Assembly (NCBI RefSeq): GCF_008711465.1
Contig: NZ_VXKQ01000009.1
Span: forward strand, 1-64,000
From: Francisella sp. SYW-9
GTDB taxonomy: Bacteria > Pseudomonadota > Gammaproteobacteria > Francisellales > Francisellaceae
DNA length: 64,000 nt
Reading direction: 5' to 3'
The notes beneath the pieces were generated by a model. The model saw nothing but the letters and a program-made list of their open reading frames with translations. It had not been told where the DNA came from and ran no database searches. Shown here piece after piece: positions 1-9,768 of this stretch (positions within the stretch are counted from its first letter, which is position 1; each line of letters opens with the position of its first letter). The position numbers and the translations under genes were made by a program.

Positions 1-1773
1 TGGATCCATATATATTAAGCCAATATCACTAGCTATATAATGAAGCTTATTCTCCAAATGGCTCTGTGTAATAACCAACTTAGCTTGCGTATCTGTAAGT
101 ATATGCTTAAATCTCTCTTCAGGATATTCAGGATCCATAGGAACATATGCCCCACCTGCCTTCATAACACCAAGTATACCTATAACCATATCCATACTTC
201 TCTCTAAACATAATGGAATCAATGTATCTGGTTTAAGCTCTTGATTCGTTACTTCCTTATACTGCTTTCTTATATACCTAGCTAATTGGTTTGATCTTTC
301 ATTTAACTCTTTATAAGTTAACTGTTTATCTTCAAATACTAATGCTACATTATCTGGATTCTGTTCAACTTGCTCTTCAAACAGTTGGTATATCGTCTTA
401 TCCTTAGAATATTCTTTATCTGTTTGATTCCAAGCATATACTATTGTTTGATACTCTGCTTTTGATAAAATAGAATAGCTTTTTATATCTAAATCTTGTT
501 TATCTAAAACGTCATTTATCAATCTAATAAAAGCTTCTTTAAATTGATATATAAACTCTTCAGAAAACAAATCTTTTGGGCTCGTAAGTCTGAACTTTAT
601 TTTATCTGATGAATATTCATCATATAATAACACTAATTCACTAATTGATTCACATGACCAACTTATATCTACTGGAGTCACTTCCAAATTTTCTAGTTCA
701 AATCCTAAAGTATTTAAATTGGTTTGAGCTATACTAACGTTAAAGTAGTTACTAGGAATATATGTATTGTTTTCCCTTTGATCATTCATTATATAAGTCA
801 TTGAATAACCCTGATATTTTCTAACATCTTTACGTTGCTTTGATATATCTTCTAGTAAGTCAGGCACTGACTTTATATTTTTTAGATTAATTTTTAACGG
901 TATGTTATTTACAAAACATCCTATTATATCTTCAAATTCCTTAGGTCTCATATTAACAGGATAGCTTAATAGGAACTCTTCCTGATTTGAAAACTTAGAT
1001 AATACTATAGAATATGCAGCTGATATTAATATAAATGGTGTAACTTTATATGACTTTGCTAATCTCTTAAGTTCATTTGTCTTTGCTTCATCAAAAGCAA
1101 AATTTAAATCCTTAGACTTATTCCCTATATTAATATTAGTACTATTTTTATATGGCAAATTAATATTTAATGATGTATCACCAATAAACTCCTTCCAAAA
1201 TCCCTTTGCTTCCTTATTAAATTCATTAGTTAAAAACTCCTTCTCAACTTTAACTACATTAATAAAAGATGCTAGTTTTGTATCACTTTTAACATTATTA
1301 ACAATACAATTATAGCTTTTGCTAATTTGCTTAATAGTTTGAATTCCAGATGTACCATCAGAAATAATATGAGCTACAGATAAAATAAAGTAATGTAAAT
1401 TTTCATTAACTTCTAAAAGATAAAATTTTTGCAAAACATCTTTAGTTAAGTCAAATTTTCTATCTAATAACTCTCTTAACTGCTTATATATCTCTTTTTC
1501 ATTTGCACTTTCTGCTAAGAACTCTTTATAGAAATCATCTATTACATAATTTCCATAAAAGCATTTCTCGCCGTCTTCAGAGTATCTCGCATGAACAATT
1601 TTATTATCCTGAATAAACTTCTCACAAGCTTTTTTTAAAGCTTCTTTATTAAGATTACCTTTTATTTTATATACCAAAGAAAAGTTATATTTTGTACTTT
1701 CTGGATCAATAGCCCACTCTAAAAAAAATCTCTTTTGATATTCTGATATTGGTAACTCTTTTATCTCTTTCAT
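1..1773 (-). CDS. Non-ribosomal peptide synthetase, N-terminal part (C-A domains), cut by window edge
   Basis: This is an open frame of 591 codons that starts at ATG 1773 and runs off the left edge, so the protein is partial. Residues 1-430 read as a condensation domain. The active-site motif is AHIISDG at 134-140: the catalytic second His is kept and the first His of HHxxxDG is Ala. IGCFVNNIPLK near 284-294 matches core C5. An adenylation domain begins near residue 450, with core A1 (LTYKELNERSNQLA, about 485-498) and core A2 (KAGGAYVPMDPEYPEERF, about 538-555). The specificity-determining region lies outside the window. Starting directly with a C domain suggests either a downstream module in a multi-protein line or a starter C domain that adds an acyl group. 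The ATG overlaps the TGA of the upstream MFS gene (ATGA), so the two are probably co-translated. The product cannot be predicted. Confidence 0.9.
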   Translation of the reverse strand, partial: MKEIKELPISEYQKRFFLEWAIDPESTKYNFSLVYKIKGNLNKEALKKACEKFIQDNKIVHARYSEDGEKCFYGNYVIDDFYKEFLAESANEKEIYKQLRELLDRKFDLTKDVLQKFYLLEVNENLHYFILSVAHIISDGTSGIQTIKQISKSYNCIVNNVKSDTKLASFINVVKVEKEFLTNEFNKEAKGFWKEFIGDTSLNINLPYKNSTNINIGNKSKDLNFAFDEAKTNELKRLAKSYKVTPFILISAAYSIVLSKFSNQEEFLLSYPVNMRPKEFEDIIGCFVNNIPLKINLKNIKSVPDLLEDISKQRKDVRKYQGYSMTYIMNDQRENNTYIPSNYFNVSIAQTNLNTLGFELENLEVTPVDISWSCESISELVLLYDEYSSDKIKFRLTSPKDLFSEEFIYQFKEAFIRLINDVLDKQDLDIKSYSILSKAEYQTIVYAWNQTDKEYSKDKTIYQLFEEQVEQNPDNVALVFEDKQLTYKELNERSNQLARYIRKQYKEVTNQELKPDTLIPLCLERSMDMVIGILGVMKAGGAYVPMDPEYPEERFKHILTDTQAKLVITQSHLENKLHYIASDIGLIYMDP

Positions 1774-3008
1774 ACATCTCTCTCCAAGAATTGTATATAT
1801 AATAACAATGCGCCTATCAAGGCTAATATCCCTGCTAGTATTAATAATATTGACTCGTGTGTTAACACTAAAAATCCAATAAAAAACGATGATATAAACA
1901 TCATCAATGAGGTTATCTGACCTAAATTACCCATGGCTTTACCTTGTTCATTCTCACTACTATAATCAGAATAAACAGCCATATATCCTGTATTGGAAAA
2001 TGGTATAAATATATAAAGCACTAAAGACGTGATCCATATAATTACTTTAATATTTACACCATTATCTATATAAATAGATAAGCCTTGTATCAAAAGCATT
2101 ATCGATATAATTACTATGCTAAATATAATTAGTTTACGAACTTCTACATATCTTGTTAGAATTGGTTGAATTATCAATATATTTAGTGCTAAACCTAAAC
2201 ACATTACTGTGAAGAATATTCCTATAATCTTAGTGCTATAATTAAATCTATTTGCCAAAAATAATGATATTGATTGTATAAATATTCCTAAAGCAAACTG
2301 AAATAAGCCATAGCTTATAGTGAAAAGCTTTAGTAATTTATCTGTAAATACATGAATAATCGTTTTAATTTGAAACTTAAATACTTTGGGGTTTTCTGAT
2401 GATTTATCTAAACGAATATTTCTAAGCGATAAATATATCATAACTAAATTAAATAACGATAAACAAAAAGCTATAGTAAAGGGAATAGTCAATGAATATA
2501 TCCCTTCAAATATAATAGAGCTACTTCCTATTAATGGACCTAATACAAATCCAGCTATAAAAGCTAACATTGGCCACCTAAGATTATTCATCTTTGATTT
2601 AATAGTTGTGCTTAGATCTGCTATTACAGCTTCAGCCACTATATAAGCACCTGAGCAAAATCCCATAGTTAATCTAGATAATAAAAATATATATGGATCT
2701 CTTATTAAAATTGAGATACATGCTAATAAATCACTCATACAGATACCTACTAAACCTAATAGTATTATTTTTCTTCTACCATATTGATCTGATAATGATC
2801 CTAGCAAAGGCATCCCAAAGAAGCTGGCTAAAGGAAATAGTCCAAATGATAATCCATACAACATATTACTTGATAAAAAAGTATTAGATCTAGCTAACCC
2901 ATATTGTGAGTTAAAAAATAACTCTGGCATTATAGGGAATATTAAGCCTGCTCCTATAGCATCAACAAATATTAATAAACAAAGACTAAATAATATTTTT
3001 TTATTCAA
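1770..3008 (-). CDS. MFS (DHA1/TetA-like) exporter coupled to the NRPS gene
   Basis: This is a 412-residue, 12-segment major facilitator protein. The loop after TM2 carries a clear motif A (GSLSDQYGRRKIILLG, about residues 90-105), and the N-terminus resembles drug:H+ antiporters (DAIGAGLIFPIMPEL). It is the first gene seen in a minus-strand operon with the NRPS gene and overlaps it by 4 bp (ATGA). Such carriers inside NRPS operons usually export the peptide product, often a siderophore or lipopeptide. That role is inferred from context. A siderophore importer or a general drug exporter would look similar. Confidence 0.85.
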   Translation of the reverse strand: MNKKILFSLCLLIFVDAIGAGLIFPIMPELFFNSQYGLARSNTFLSSNMLYGLSFGLFPLASFFGMPLLGSLSDQYGRRKIILLGLVGICMSDLLACISILIRDPYIFLLSRLTMGFCSGAYIVAEAVIADLSTTIKSKMNNLRWPMLAFIAGFVLGPLIGSSSIIFEGIYSLTIPFTIAFCLSLFNLVMIYLSLRNIRLDKSSENPKVFKFQIKTIIHVFTDKLLKLFTISYGLFQFALGIFIQSISLFLANRFNYSTKIIGIFFTVMCLGLALNILIIQPILTRYVEVRKLIIFSIVIISIMLLIQGLSIYIDNGVNIKVIIWITSLVLYIFIPFSNTGYMAVYSDYSSENEQGKAMGNLGQITSLMMFISSFFIGFLVLTHESILLILAGILALIGALLLYIQFLERDV

Positions 3009-3154
3009 AATAGTTAAGCAAATAAACCAGCATGCATTAAAAATATATTAATTAATATTGAGTTAAAATAGTATTAGCAGCAAAAACACCATAACTTATA
3101 GAAACTTAAACAAAAAGAACTAATCAAACTTATTTCTATCAATATAGGTCTGCC

Positions 3155-4003
3155 TTATCCAAAAGTCAGACAAATCACCGTGATCACAATAATAGAAAAC
3201 TTAAAAACTGTTTTTGCAAAAACTCTATCCTCATCATCAATATAAGACTTAATAGACTTATATAACCAATATAAAGATATAAACATACAAAACGCAAAAG
3301 ACAACAAATCTGCCGTTCCTAACAGCATTGGCAAGCTACATGATAAGACAAATAACACAAGATACACCAACATTATTTTCTTGGTATAACTAACACCTTT
3401 AACTAAAGGCAACATTGGTAGATATACTTTTTTATAATCATCCATATATAACATAGCTATAGCAAATGAATGCGGTATCTGCCAGAAAAATAAAATAAGA
3501 AACAAAGCTAAAGCATTATAATCCAAGCCATTCACAACTGCAGTATAACCAGCCACAGGAGGAATAGCTCCTGAAATACCTCCTAAGACAGTAGCATGGA
3601 TAGTAATACGTTTAGATACTGTATAGACACCCACATATACAATAAAGCCAATTATAATAATCCATAGAGTCAAGAGATTAACAAGATAGTATAAAATGGC
3701 GCAGCTAAGTATCAATAGTATCGAGCCATAAATCGTTGCTTGTATAACTGAAATATCTCCAGTAACTAAAGGACGCTTTTTTGTACGTGCCATAGCACTA
3801 TCAATATCTTTATCATAAATATTATTAAAGACACACCCTGCTGCAACCATCAAGGCAACACCCACCATCACATAGAAAAATAATGCTAAATGCTCAAATC
3901 CAATTTCTCTATGTGTTGCTAGCAGAAAGCCTCCAGTAAGAGTAATAAGATTGCCAAAGATAATACCTGGCTTAGCTAATTGAAAATATTTTTTAAAAGA
4001 CAT
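3155..4003 (-). CDS. cyoE: Protoheme IX farnesyltransferase (heme O synthase)
   Basis: The 282-residue UbiA-family prenyltransferase has about seven to nine membrane segments. It carries the family's Asp-rich motif (NNIYDKDIDSAMARTKKRP, about residues 61-79), which binds Mg and the prenyl diphosphate, and a second polar loop near YMDDYKK. It farnesylates heme B to heme O for the binuclear centre of cytochrome bo3. It is the last gene of cyoABCDE, 28 bp after cyoD, and has the normal family length. Confidence 0.95.
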   Translation of the reverse strand: MSFKKYFQLAKPGIIFGNLITLTGGFLLATHREIGFEHLALFFYVMVGVALMVAAGCVFNNIYDKDIDSAMARTKKRPLVTGDISVIQATIYGSILLILSCAILYYLVNLLTLWIIIIGFIVYVGVYTVSKRITIHATVLGGISGAIPPVAGYTAVVNGLDYNALALFLILFFWQIPHSFAIAMLYMDDYKKVYLPMLPLVKGVSYTKKIMLVYLVLFVLSCSLPMLLGTADLLSFAFCMFISLYWLYKSIKSYIDDEDRVFAKTVFKFSIIVITVICLTFG

Positions 4004-4031
4004 AATAAAAAAGAAAGCTGGTTAAAATGAA

Positions 4032-4364
4032 TCACATCATCATGTCGTATAAATCAAACATGATCCACATAGTACCTGCGACTACTATCACTACAATAAT
4101 AGCTGCGAATATAGCACTTACTAAATTCCAGCGAGCTTTAGAATCTGTGTTTAGATGAAGGAAATATACCAACTGAATAAAAAGCTGTGCAATAGCTAAG
4201 ACTGCTACGGCAATACACAATGCAACAGGTGATAGCAAACTAAAGCCAACTAGCACAAAAGCTATTGTTGTCGTTATTATAGATAGTACAAAACCCATTA
4301 TATAGCTTTTATAAGTACCATATGCTGCGCCAGTATCTTGATCATATAAGTGTTCTTTAGCCAT
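4032..4364 (-). CDS. cyoD: Cytochrome bo3 ubiquinol oxidase subunit IV
   Basis: This 110-residue protein has three hydrophobic segments (about 21-43, 48-70 and 83-105), matching subunit IV of cytochrome bo3 in size and topology. The conserved middle region reads FIQLVYFLHLN. It supports assembly and stability of the oxidase. The gene lies 1 bp after cyoC and 28 bp before cyoE, so it is inside the operon. Confidence 0.93.
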   Translation of the reverse strand: MAKEHLYDQDTGAAYGTYKSYIMGFVLSIITTTIAFVLVGFSLLSPVALCIAVAVLAIAQLFIQLVYFLHLNTDSKARWNLVSAIFAAIIVVIVVAGTMWIMFDLYDMMM

Positions 4365-4365
4365 A

Positions 4366-4965
4366 TTATACTGCTCCTAATAAGTAAACTATTGAGAATA
4401 CAAATATCCATACAATATCTAAAAAATGCCAAAACAAACCAAGGTAAGTTAGTTTTGTTTTAGCCATAGGATTCATACCATACTTTTTAAGCTGAAATAT
4501 CATACTCACAATCCATAAAAGACCCATTGTCACATGTAATCCATGAGTTCCAACAAGTACAAAGAATGATGATAAAAATGCACTTGATGACCAAGTATGA
4601 CCTTCTAATACTAACTCATAGAACTCATAAACTTCCATACAGATAAATCCTAAGCCTAAAAAGAAAGTTATCCATAGAAATTTTATAACAGTATTAATAC
4701 TATCAGAGTTTCGATTAAGCATTGCCAAACCAAATGTGAAACTACTTACTAGTAGAAGCATAGTCTCAACGAATACAAAAGGTAGATTGAAAATCTCGTG
4801 TGAAGCTACCCCACCAAAAGTGTGCTCATGAAAAACTGCAAACACTGCAAATAGTGTTGCAAAAAGCACACAGTCACTCATTATATAAATCCAAAAACCA
4901 AATACACTCTTAGAACCATCAAAATGATGTTCATGGTGATGATTATCTGCAGTTACTGTACTCAT
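4366..4965 (-). CDS. cyoC: Cytochrome bo3 ubiquinol oxidase subunit III
   Basis: This 199-residue protein has five membrane segments, like CyoC of E. coli. It carries the typical [19 protein letters not shown] stretch at about 22-40 and [13 protein letters not shown] in the fourth segment. The cytoplasmic N-terminus has a His cluster (residues 9-14, HHHEHH). The ATG overlaps the cyoB TGA by 4 bp, which implies translational coupling. Subunit III has no redox centre and stabilises subunit I. Confidence 0.95.
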   Translation of the reverse strand: MSTVTADNHHHEHHFDGSKSVFGFWIYIMSDCVLFATLFAVFAVFHEHTFGGVASHEIFNLPFVFVETMLLLVSSFTFGLAMLNRNSDSINTVIKFLWITFFLGLGFICMEVYEFYELVLEGHTWSSSAFLSSFFVLVGTHGLHVTMGLLWIVSMIFQLKKYGMNPMAKTKLTYLGLFWHFLDIVWIFVFSIVYLLGAV

Positions 4966-6992
4966 ACGCGTAACTCTCCTTGTTGATTGTATTTATTTTC
5001 AACATCCTTAACTTCATCAGCTTTCACGTAGTAGTCAATATCATAGTCAAAAGATCTGTATAGAACTGTACCTATCATACCAACAACTCCTACTGCTGCT
5101 AACCACCAGATATGCCATACCGCAGCAAAACCAAATACAAAGCTAAATGCTCCAATAATAACTCCTACAGAAGTATTTCTTGGCATATGAATATCTTCAT
5201 ATTCTTTTTCATCAGTAAGAGGCTTATTATCAACTCCTAAACCTTTTTCTTTATGATCCCAGTAAGCATCACGCTCTTCAACGATTGGATCACGCGAGAA
5301 GTTATAAAAAGGTACTGGTGATGGAATACCCCATTCTAGAGTACGTCCATAACCCCAAGCATCTGAACCAACACGATTCTTTTCTCTATCCTTGATACTT
5401 ACAAGAATTTGTAGAACTTGGAATAAAATACCTAAACCAATAATCATTGCACCAATCCATGCAACTATTAATAAAGGCTGATATCCAGTTGAAGCAGAAT
5501 AATGGTAAAGTCTTCTTGTCATACCCATCATACCTAATATATATAAAGGCATAAATGCAACAAAGAAACCAACTAACCAACACCAAAACGCACATTTACC
5601 TAAGCGCTCATTTAACTTAAAACCAAATACTTTTGGAAACCAGAAAGTAAGACCTGCAAACGCACCAAATACAACACCACCAATAATAACGTTATGGAAA
5701 TGGGCAATTAGAAACACGCTATTATGCATTTGAAAATCAACGCCTGGCACTGATAACAATACACCTGTCATACCACCAACTGAGAAAACTATCATAAAAC
5801 CTATAAGCCACATCATAGGCGTTGCAAATGTTATACGACCTTTATACATAGTAAATAACCAGTTAAAGATCTTAACCCCTGTTGGAATTGCAATAATCAT
5901 TGTCATAATTCCAAAGAAAGCATTAACATTTGCACTAGCTCCCATTGTAAAGAAATGGTGAAGCCAGACTGTAAATGACAGTATAGTAATAGCTATACTA
6001 GCCCATACCATTGTTGTATATCCAAATAATGGTTTCTTCGAGAAAGTTGCCGCAACCTCTGAAAACACACCAAACATAGGTAACACAAGAATATAAACTT
6101 CAGGATGTCCCCATATCCAAATAAGGTTTACATACATCATTTGGTCACCTCCTCCAGAAACAGTAAAGAAGTGCGTACCAAAGTATCTATCTAAAGTTAA
6201 TAATGTCAAAGTTACTGTTAGCACAGGAAACGCTGCTATCACTAGAACAACTGAACAAAAAGACGCCCATGTAAATATTGGCATTTTCATTAGAGTCATG
6301 CCTTTGCAACGCATTTTGATAATTGTTACAAAGAAGTTAATACCTGTCATTAGTGAACCAATACCAGATATTTGTAGACCCCATATATAATAATCGGTTC
6401 CGACTGTTGGACTATAGGTTATCTCAGAGAAAGGTGGATAAGCAAGCCATCCAGCATGTGCAAAATCACCCACTAATAAAGAAACATTTATTAGCATAGC
6501 CCCTACTACAAATAGCCAAAAACTCAAAGAGTTCATATATGGAAAAGCAACATCTCTAGCACCAATTTGAAGAGGAATCACCCAGTTCATTAATGCAAAG
6601 ACTAAAGGCATAGCTACAAAAAAGATCATTATCACACCATGAGCTGTGAAAATCTGATCAAAATGCTCAGGAATTAGATAACCTGTACTATCGCCTGAAG
6701 CTAATGCTTGTTGAGTTCTCATCATTGCAGCATCTACAAAGCCACGAAACATCATGACTAATGCCACAATGGTATACATTGTACCTATTTTCTTATGATC
6801 AACAGTTGTAAACCATTCTCTCCATAGGTAGCCCCACTTTTTAAAATAAGTAATACCACCTAATAGTGCCACACCTCCGACTACAACACCAATAAACATC
6901 ACAAGTATAATTAACTGCTGGCTTACTGGCTCATATAGGTATGGAAACACTAAATGAGGATTACTTAGTTTCCCTATCAATGCTTCTAGCAT
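4962..6992 (-). CDS. cyoB: Cytochrome bo3 ubiquinol oxidase subunit I
   Basis: This 676-residue heme-copper oxidase subunit I is slightly longer than the E. coli protein (663). Visible signatures are [15 protein letters not shown] (heme b His), [14 protein letters not shown] (CuB His and the cross-linked Tyr) and HFHNVIIGG (the His pair for heme o3 and heme b). It also has WLHHFF, which supplies two more CuB ligands. The enzyme oxidises ubiquinol, reduces O2 to water and pumps protons. The gene lies 45 bp after cyoA and overlaps cyoC. Confidence 0.97.
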   Translation of the reverse strand: MLEALIGKLSNPHLVFPYLYEPVSQQLIILVMFIGVVVGGVALLGGITYFKKWGYLWREWFTTVDHKKIGTMYTIVALVMMFRGFVDAAMMRTQQALASGDSTGYLIPEHFDQIFTAHGVIMIFFVAMPLVFALMNWVIPLQIGARDVAFPYMNSLSFWLFVVGAMLINVSLLVGDFAHAGWLAYPPFSEITYSPTVGTDYYIWGLQISGIGSLMTGINFFVTIIKMRCKGMTLMKMPIFTWASFCSVVLVIAAFPVLTVTLTLLTLDRYFGTHFFTVSGGGDQMMYVNLIWIWGHPEVYILVLPMFGVFSEVAATFSKKPLFGYTTMVWASIAITILSFTVWLHHFFTMGASANVNAFFGIMTMIIAIPTGVKIFNWLFTMYKGRITFATPMMWLIGFMIVFSVGGMTGVLLSVPGVDFQMHNSVFLIAHFHNVIIGGVVFGAFAGLTFWFPKVFGFKLNERLGKCAFWCWLVGFFVAFMPLYILGMMGMTRRLYHYSASTGYQPLLIVAWIGAMIIGLGILFQVLQILVSIKDREKNRVGSDAWGYGRTLEWGIPSPVPFYNFSRDPIVEERDAYWDHKEKGLGVDNKPLTDEKEYEDIHMPRNTSVGVIIGAFSFVFGFAAVWHIWWLAAVGVVGMIGTVLYRSFDYDIDYYVKADEVKDVENKYNQQGELRV

Positions 6993-7037
6993 ATTTTTCT
7001 CCTATTTATAAACTACTACTATTTTACTAATTACATA

Positions 7038-7958
7038 CTAATGATGATGCATACTACTATGCATTGCATGACCATGATTCATAGGCATCGCATTAGCCAT
7101 ATTCTCTGGCTTATAGTTTGGCATCATATATGACATAACAATATGGTTAAATAAATTCTTATCAACATGAGAATAATATGCAACTGGATTATTTATAGAA
7201 TCTTTTACAAGATCCTTCCAGAAGTAATTCCATGTCAATGATTGATGTTTGCCATCTTTAACTTCTATAACCCATTTGTTAAAGTCAGCTTGGTCAGTCA
7301 CTTTGGCATAAAACTGCATCTCAGCAAAACCTATACCTGTATAGTTTGCAGAGAATCCTCTAAATTTACCTTCATGTTTAGCTATTACATGTAATTGTGT
7401 TGTCATACCTGTCATTGCATATATCTGCCCTGCTAGCTCAGGTATAAAGAAAGAGTTCATTGGAGCAGCTGAAGTTATTTTGAAATTAACTGGACGATCC
7501 TTAGGTATCTGTATATAGTTAACAGTCGCTATATCATATTCAGGATATATAAACATCCACTTCCAGTTTAGAGCAACCACATCTATTTCTATTGGTTTTT
7601 TATCTGACTCTAATGGTTTGTAAGGACTAAGTGTGTGTGTTGTTTTCCATGTAACAATTGATAATATCAAGATTATTACAAATGGCACACCCCAACAGAT
7701 TATCTCTAGCTTATTACTGTGACTCCAGGTTGGTTTATACTCAGAATTAGCTCCATCTCTATATTTCCAAGCAAACCACAGTGTCAAAATAATAACTGGA
7801 ATAACCACAAAAAGCATAAGAACAGTCGCAAATATTAGCAAATGTTTCTCTTGCGATGTGATTATACCCATTGGATTCCAAATACCGCCCTTACAGCCAG
7901 ATAAAGACAGCATTGCTACTATACTTGTAAATATTAGTAAGTATTTTTTCCAGTTCAT
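7038..7958 (-). CDS. cyoA: Cytochrome bo3 ubiquinol oxidase subunit II (lipoprotein)
   Basis: This 306-residue protein has a lipoprotein-type signal with Cys22 after LSLSG. Two membrane segments follow, then a cupredoxin domain (LNWKWMFIYPEYDIATVN, ITSAAPMNSFFIPELAGQIYAM). The CuA ligands of cytochrome c oxidases are absent, as expected for a quinol oxidase. The C-terminal tail is rich in Met and His and ends in HHH, unlike E. coli CyoA. It is the first gene of the cyo operon. Its start is preceded by an AGGGAA Shine-Dalgarno, and the 191-bp gap to the divergent YajR-like gene should hold both promoters. Confidence 0.95.
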   Translation of the reverse strand: MNWKKYLLIFTSIVAMLSLSGCKGGIWNPMGIITSQEKHLLIFATVLMLFVVIPVIILTLWFAWKYRDGANSEYKPTWSHSNKLEIICWGVPFVIILILSIVTWKTTHTLSPYKPLESDKKPIEIDVVALNWKWMFIYPEYDIATVNYIQIPKDRPVNFKITSAAPMNSFFIPELAGQIYAMTGMTTQLHVIAKHEGKFRGFSANYTGIGFAEMQFYAKVTDQADFNKWVIEVKDGKHQSLTWNYFWKDLVKDSINNPVAYYSHVDKNLFNHIVMSYMMPNYKPENMANAMPMNHGHAMHSSMHHH

Positions 7959-8149
7959 TAATACATTCCCTTATAAATTACAGTTACATATAAATCGTTT
8001 AATCACTAAACATGTTTTCTACTAGGTAGATATCTCCATATTACATAAATACGAAAAAAAATTCATTAATTAATAATTTTTTTAGTATTTGAATACGGAA
8101 ACATATTCGCTATACTCATCAATATTTTTATTACGATAAATAATTTCAC

Positions 8150-9505
8150 ATGTATAACAAAGAATTAAGAACAACTATAAATATCTCTTTAATATATGGT
8201 TTTAGAATGATTGGACTGTTTATTATTTTCCCGATATTTAGTCTATATATTAATAATTTACAATATGCGACACCTTTCCTAATAGGTTTAGCTCTTGGGA
8301 TATATGGGCTAAGTCAAGCCATGCTACAGATTGTACTTAGTATTTTATCAGACAAGTTTGGACGCAAGCCTATCATATTAGTTGGCTTAGTATTTTTTAT
8401 TATTGGTAGTATTGTTGCAGCATGCTCGACTAGTATTTATGGAATAATTATTGGTCGTGCAATACAAGGTGCTGGTGCAATAGGCAGTACACTAACAGCA
8501 CTAGTTGCCGACTCAACAAAAGAAGAAAACCGCCTTAAGGCAATGTCATTAATTGGCATGTCTATAGGGTTTTCTTTTTTAATAGCTATGATGATAAGCT
8601 CAATACTAAATAGCATTATTGGATTATCAGGTATCTTTTGGCTAACTGCGATATGTGGAGCTATCAGCATATTTATCTTAACAACAATTCCAACTCCCAA
8701 AAAACCTAGCTTTCACCATGAAGCAAAACCTGTTTTAACACTTATTAAAGACATAATAACGCATAAAGAATTATTAAAGCTTAACTATGGCATATTTACA
8801 TTACATGCTACTCTTACAGCATTATTTATAGTCATTCCTCCAATCCTAACAAATATTTTACAAATATCTGCTGACTACCAGTGGCTGATATACCTTCCTG
8901 TACTGATTATATCTTTCGTCGCAATGTTCCCATTTGTCATGATTGCTGAGACTCAACACAAAATGAGAAAGTTCTTTATTGTTGCTGTTTTACTTTTAAG
9001 TATCTGTTTAGGTCTTTTGATTATAGGTTATCAGCACACTATAATCTTAAGTCTTATTCTTACACTTTTTTTTGCAGCATTTACCTTTTTAGAATCATGC
9101 CTACCTTCATGGGTTTCAAAAATTGCTCCTGTTGGAAGTAAAGGAACAGCTATGGGTATCTTCTCTAGCTGCCAGTTCTTTGGTATATTTATCGGAGGAG
9201 TCTTAGGTGGAATCATTTTTCATAAATTCAACATCACTGGGGTGCTTACATTTTGTACAATCTTAGCCTTTCTATGGTTTTTGGTTACATTAATAATGGC
9301 TGAACCTACCTACCTAAATACAAGGGTCTATAAACTAGACAAAATAACATCAGAACTTGCAGAAAAATTAAATAAAATCATTGCAGTAGAAGAGGGTCTT
9401 TACGAGTCTGTAATATGTCTAGAAGAAAATGCTATATATGTAAAAATTGATAAGAAAGAATTTGATGAAAAATTATTTATTCAGAAAATAAATCTAATCA
9501 AATAA
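8150..9505 (+). CDS. yajR: YajR-type MFS transporter with C-terminal ferredoxin-like (YAM) domain
   Basis: This 451-residue MFS protein has 12 membrane segments with motif A at about 66-80 (LSDKFGRKPIILVG). After the last segment comes a soluble tail of roughly 55 residues (YESVICLEENAIYVKIDKKEF) that reads as the beta-alpha-beta YAM domain of E. coli YajR. E. coli YajR has almost the same length (454), and its gene also adjoins cyoABCDE, so synteny supports the name. The substrate is not established. It is divergent from cyoA and 263 bp upstream of cydA. Confidence 0.8.
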   Translation: MYNKELRTTINISLIYGFRMIGLFIIFPIFSLYINNLQYATPFLIGLALGIYGLSQAMLQIVLSILSDKFGRKPIILVGLVFFIIGSIVAACSTSIYGIIIGRAIQGAGAIGSTLTALVADSTKEENRLKAMSLIGMSIGFSFLIAMMISSILNSIIGLSGIFWLTAICGAISIFILTTIPTPKKPSFHHEAKPVLTLIKDIITHKELLKLNYGIFTLHATLTALFIVIPPILTNILQISADYQWLIYLPVLIISFVAMFPFVMIAETQHKMRKFFIVAVLLLSICLGLLIIGYQHTIILSLILTLFFAAFTFLESCLPSWVSKIAPVGSKGTAMGIFSSCQFFGIFIGGVLGGIIFHKFNITGVLTFCTILAFLWFLVTLIMAEPTYLNTRVYKLDKITSELAEKLNKIIAVEEGLYESVICLEENAIYVKIDKKEFDEKLFIQKINLIK

Positions 9506-9612
9506 TTATATTTAAAACAATACAAAGTTAGGCTACACTTACAACCTTAAAACTATACCATTTTAGTATAGCGAAAACCTTTATTTTCAATGCTTCCGGC
9601 ATATATTAATTT

Positions 9613-9640
9613 TTGATTTAGGCAATTTATATGTTACAAT
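9613..9640 (+). promoter_or_regulatory. Candidate sigma-70 promoter for cydABX
   Basis: TTGATT (9613-9618) and TACAAT (9635-9640) are separated by 16 bp and lie about 130 bp before the cydA start. The surroundings are AT-rich. If used, it gives a 5' leader of about 120 nt. This is assigned by eye only. Confidence 0.45.
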
Positions 9641-9654
9641 TATCCTGTATAGTT

Positions 9655-9735
9655 AAAGGTTAGAAAAAGTGACTACTCAAATCGCACAAGATTTTTTCTT
9701 TCCAATGTTCTATTTTTAAAAAAAAAATAACCTTT
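9655..9735 (+). repeat. Distal inverted repeat in the cydA leader
   Basis: AAAGGTTA (9655-9662) and TAACCTTT (9728-9735) are perfect 8-bp complements, 65 nt apart, in the untranslated leader of cydA. A run of ten A residues lies just before the right arm. Paired in RNA, they would close a large loop just upstream of the Shine-Dalgarno (AAGGAG near 9753). The function is unknown. Confidence 0.4.
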
Positions 9736-9768
9736 CGTTACTCGAATATCATAAGGAGAAGCAGCATT

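Noticed and set aside
2386-2887. Plus-strand open frames inside the MFS gene
   Set aside because: They lie antisense to a clear MFS transporter and encode no recognisable protein.
9555-9573. CTATAC-N7-GTATAG dyad after yajR as a terminator
   Set aside because: The stem is only 6 bp, AT-rich and without a T run, which is too weak to call.
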